A DNA stretch of 17,131 bases from assembly GCA_016938395.1 (NCBI GenBank), contig JAFGUS010000112.1, forward strand, positions 1-17,131. The letters run 5' to 3'. The DNA comes from Coriobacteriia bacterium (GTDB lineage: Bacteria; Actinomycetota; Coriobacteriia; Anaerosomatales; Anaerosomataceae). Positions within the stretch are counted from its first letter, which is position 1, and every line of letters begins with the position of its first letter. Shown piece after piece: positions 14,919-17,131 of this stretch. A model generated the notes under the pieces. It did not search any database and was not told the DNA's origin. It saw only the letters and a list, made by a program, of their open reading frames with translations. A program made the translations under genes and the position numbers.

Positions 14919-15767
14919 GTGCGGATACTGCTCGTACCGAATCCCGCGAACCCGCGCTCCGTCGCGGCGACGAGGCAGGTGAGCGCGCGCCTCACCGCGC
15001 TCGGCTACGAGCCGTTCCTCGACGCCGAGGATGCGGAGGCGTGCGATCTGGTGGGACACGGGGTCCCCCGCTCGGAGATCGGCGAGCCCGAGCTGTCCAT
15101 AGCGCTCGGCGGCGACGGCACCATCCTCAAGGCGGTGCACCTGCTCGGTGTCAGCGAGGTGCCCGTGCTCGGCGTGAACCTCGGACGGCTCGGCTTCCTC
15201 TCCGGAGCCGGCGGAGACCGGCTCGATGACGTCCTCGATGCCGCGCTCGCGGGAGAGCCACGGGTTGAGCGTCGGCAGACGATCGAGGGCATCGTGCGTC
15301 TCGGCGGGCGCGACGCCGGAAGCTACCGGGCGCTCAACGAGGTCTTCGTCGGCCGCGGCGGGGGAGCGCGCGGCGTGGAGCTCGAGGTGGCCGTGAACGA
15401 GACACCCGTGGGTCGCTGGGTGTGCGACGGTCTCGTGGTCGCCACGCCCACCGGCTCGACCGCGTACGCGCTCTCGGCGGGCGGACCGATCGTCTCGCCG
15501 GACGTGCGGGGGATGGTCATCGTCCCGGTCGCACCGCACACGCTCGGTGTCCGTCCTCTCGTCACCGGTCCCGGCGACATCATCCGTGTCTCGTGCCCCA
15601 ACCCGGCGCGCGCCGATGCCTGCGTGACCGTCGATGGCGATCAGGTGCCGTGCCGAACGGCGCTCGACAGTGTCGAGATCCGTGTCGGGGACCATGACGT
15701 GCGGCTTATGCGCCTCGACGGCCAGGACTTCTACGCGACGCTCTCTCGCGCCTTCCTGGGGGGCTGA
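14919..15767 (+). CDS. nadK: NAD kinase
   Basis: NAD kinase phosphorylates NAD to NADP and is the only route to NADP. From GTG 14919 the product has 282 residues. Family motifs are GGDGT (64-68, diphosphate-binding, with the catalytic Asp D66), NLGRLGFL (87-94), NE (140-141), TPTGSTAY (176-183) and GGPIVSP following it. The start after the tlyA stop, with GGGAGG at 14908-14913, gives the usual VRILLVPN strand. An in-frame ATG at 14898, inside tlyA, would add seven residues and cannot be excluded. The protein sits in the conserved tlyA-nadK-recN order and is followed by recN after one base. Confidence 0.95.
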   Translation: MRILLVPNPANPRSVAATRQVSARLTALGYEPFLDAEDAEACDLVGHGVPRSEIGEPELSIALGGDGTILKAVHLLGVSEVPVLGVNLGRLGFLSGAGGDRLDDVLDAALAGEPRVERRQTIEGIVRLGGRDAGSYRALNEVFVGRGGGARGVELEVAVNETPVGRWVCDGLVVATPTGSTAYALSAGGPIVSPDVRGMVIVPVAPHTLGVRPLVTGPGDIIRVSCPNPARADACVTVDGDQVPCRTALDSVEIRVGDHDVRLMRLDGQDFYATLSRAFLGG

Positions 15768-15768
15768 G

Positions 15769-17131
15769 ATGCTGCTCGAGCTCCACGTGCGCGGGCTGGC
15801 ACTCGTCGAAGACGTCTGGCTCGAGTTCGGACCGGGTCTGACCGTGCTCACGGGCGAGACCGGCGCGGGCAAGACCGTGCTCGTCGAGGCGCTCAAACTG
15901 CTGCTGGGTGAGCGTGCAGACTCGGGACTCGTGCGGCAGGGCGCCGACGAGGCGGTGGTGGAGGGACGGTTCGCACTCGCCGACCGGGATGTCGTCGTCC
16001 GGCGTCGCGTGAGTGCCGAGGGGCGGTCGCGCTGCACCATCGACGGCGAGATGGCCACGGTGGGGATGCTGGGCGAGCTGCTCGGCTCGCAGGTGGACCT
16101 GCACGGTCAGCACGAACACCAGGCGCTCCTCTCGCCCGCGCGCCACGCGGCGTACCTCGATCGCTTCGTCGGACCGAAAGCGACCGAGGCCCTCGAGGGC
16201 TACCGGACAGCCTGGGCGTCGGCGTCCGCGGCGCGCGCCACGCTCGCCGAGCTTGAGGGCGCCCTTGCCGATCGGGTGCAGCGTACCGAACGGCTACGGT
16301 TCGTCATGCAGGACATCGACGCTGTGGCACCCCGGGAGGGCGAAGACGACGAGCTTCAGGCGCGTCTCCCGCGTCTACGGCATGGGGAGCGGCTCTCGGA
16401 GTCGGCGGGGGCGGCGTTTGCCGCGCTGACGGGCGAGGCGGGTGCATCCGACGGGCTCACCGCCGCGATCAGCGCGCTTGCGCATGCGTCGGGCCTCGAC
16501 CCGGCCCTCGACGGCCTCGCGGACGCGGTGGGGCGGATCGACGTAGAGCTGCAGGAGGTCACGGCGTCACTTCGCCGGTACGCTGAGGCGGTCGAGCACG
16601 ATCCGGCGGCCCTCGACACCACCGAGCGGCGGCTGTACGAGCTTGCCGATCTCAAGCGCAAGTACGGACCTGCGCTCTCCGACGTGCTGAGAGTCCGCGC
16701 AGATGCCGAGCGCGAGCTCGAACTCCTCGATGCGGGTGAGGAGGGTCTGAGCGCCGCACGGGCCGCCCTTGCCGAGGCACTCGATCTGCTCGAGACCGCC
16801 GGAGCAGCGCTTTCGGCGGTCAGGGGTGAGGCGCTTGCTCCCTTCACCGACCAGCTGAGCGCCGCGTGCGCCGATCTGGCGCTTCCGAACGCCTCGTTCG
16901 CCGTGCTGCGCACGGCGCTTCCCGCCGGGTCGTGGACCGCCGACGGTCCCGAGCGCATCGAGTTCCTGTTCTCGTCGGGCACCGGCGAGGAGCCGCGTCC
17001 GCTCGCGCGAGTGGCCTCCGGTGGCGAGGTCTCACGCGTCATGCTGGCCCTCAAGAGCGTTCTCGGCAGCGCCGATGCGGTGCCGGTGCTCGTGTTCGAC
17101 GAGGTCGACGCAGGCATCGGCGGCGCGACGG
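15769..17131 (+). CDS. recN: DNA repair ATPase RecN (3' truncated by the window)
   Basis: RecN is an SMC-like cytoplasmic ATPase acting in double-strand break repair with RecA. The frame is open to the right edge, giving 454 residues of a family that usually has 550-570. Present are Walker A GETGAGKT (29-36), the QVDLHGQHEHQALL block (H112-H117) that typifies RecN, two helical arms rich in A, E, R and L, the ABC signature ASGGEVSRVMLALK (S417) and Walker B VFDEVDAGIGG (D444, E445). Only the terminal ATPase lobe is missing. The ATG follows the nadK stop by one base; the preceding G-run is a weak Shine-Dalgarno, so translational coupling is likely. No frameshift is seen over the visible part. 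Confidence 0.95.
   Translation, partial: MLLELHVRGLALVEDVWLEFGPGLTVLTGETGAGKTVLVEALKLLLGERADSGLVRQGADEAVVEGRFALADRDVVVRRRVSAEGRSRCTIDGEMATVGMLGELLGSQVDLHGQHEHQALLSPARHAAYLDRFVGPKATEALEGYRTAWASASAARATLAELEGALADRVQRTERLRFVMQDIDAVAPREGEDDELQARLPRLRHGERLSESAGAAFAALTGEAGASDGLTAAISALAHASGLDPALDGLADAVGRIDVELQEVTASLRRYAEAVEHDPAALDTTERRLYELADLKRKYGPALSDVLRVRADAERELELLDAGEEGLSAARAALAEALDLLETAGAALSAVRGEALAPFTDQLSAACADLALPNASFAVLRTALPAGSWTADGPERIEFLFSSGTGEEPRPLARVASGGEVSRVMLALKSVLGSADAVPVLVFDEVDAGIGGAT

Noticed and set aside
14862..16058. 398-codon minus-strand frame opposite nadK and the start of recN
   Set aside because: It has low-complexity Ser/Arg/Thr and His/Asp stretches typical of antisense frames in high-GC DNA; both + strand genes there are certain.
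1..17131. CRISPR arrays, tRNA/rRNA genes, insertion sequences, prophage or defence genes
   Set aside because: I looked on both strands for spaced direct repeats, cloverleaf-like sequence, transposase-like frames and terminal inverted repeats and found none; the region is compact housekeeping DNA.

Overview
The window is a dense, single-strand (+) block of core genes from a high-GC bacterium. By eye it is roughly two-thirds G+C, with GTG starts, strong G/C third-position bias and many ATGA/GTGA stop-start overlaps. The chorismate synthase is of the actinobacterial form, and a type IV pilus pilMNO-like set sits next to it. I infer an Actinobacteriota lineage near Coriobacteriia (OPB41/Anaerosomatales-like), with moderate confidence. 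Every gene I can support is on the + strand. The long minus-strand open frames look like composition shadows.

Layout. (1) Positions 2-2417 hold the end of a type IV pilus operon: pilM (3' end only), pilN, a 27-codon mini-ORF, pilO and a divergent PilP/GspC-like anchored protein. A 12-bp hairpin terminator follows at 2439-2466. (2) Positions 2601-5837 hold a shikimate-pathway operon: aroC, a fused aroK-aroB and aroQ. These run on by an ATGA overlap into an Xaa-Pro aminopeptidase gene and then efp. (3) Positions 7575-11205 hold a biotin-carboxylation unit: a pyruvate/oxaloacetate-type carboxyltransferase fused to what looks like an entire acetyl-CoA-carboxylase BCCP (AccB), then accC and an Asp23-family gene. 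(4) Positions 11233-17131 hold nusB, xseB (with a long acidic tail), dxs, tlyA, nadK and recN. recN runs off the right edge before its C-terminus.

From aroQ to recN the order closely follows the Bacillus-type order aroQ-pepP-efp-(spoIIIA)-accB-accC-asp23-nusB-(folD-xseA)-xseB-(ispA)-dxs-tlyA-(argR)-recN, with the bracketed genes absent here and nadK between tlyA and recN. This is an old, conserved housekeeping neighbourhood, not a mobile island. I see no tRNA, rRNA, CRISPR, insertion sequence or phage gene. The longest gene-free stretches are 2418-2600 and 12091-12222, both under 300 bases.

The least ordinary feature is the carboxyltransferase-AccB fusion. It lies at the normal accB locus, has the ACC-specific thumb segment, and carries an in-frame GTG with a Shine-Dalgarno-like sequence that could release a free AccB. 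Next are the mini-ORF coupling pilN to pilO and the acidic extension on XseB. I found no convincing wholly new system.
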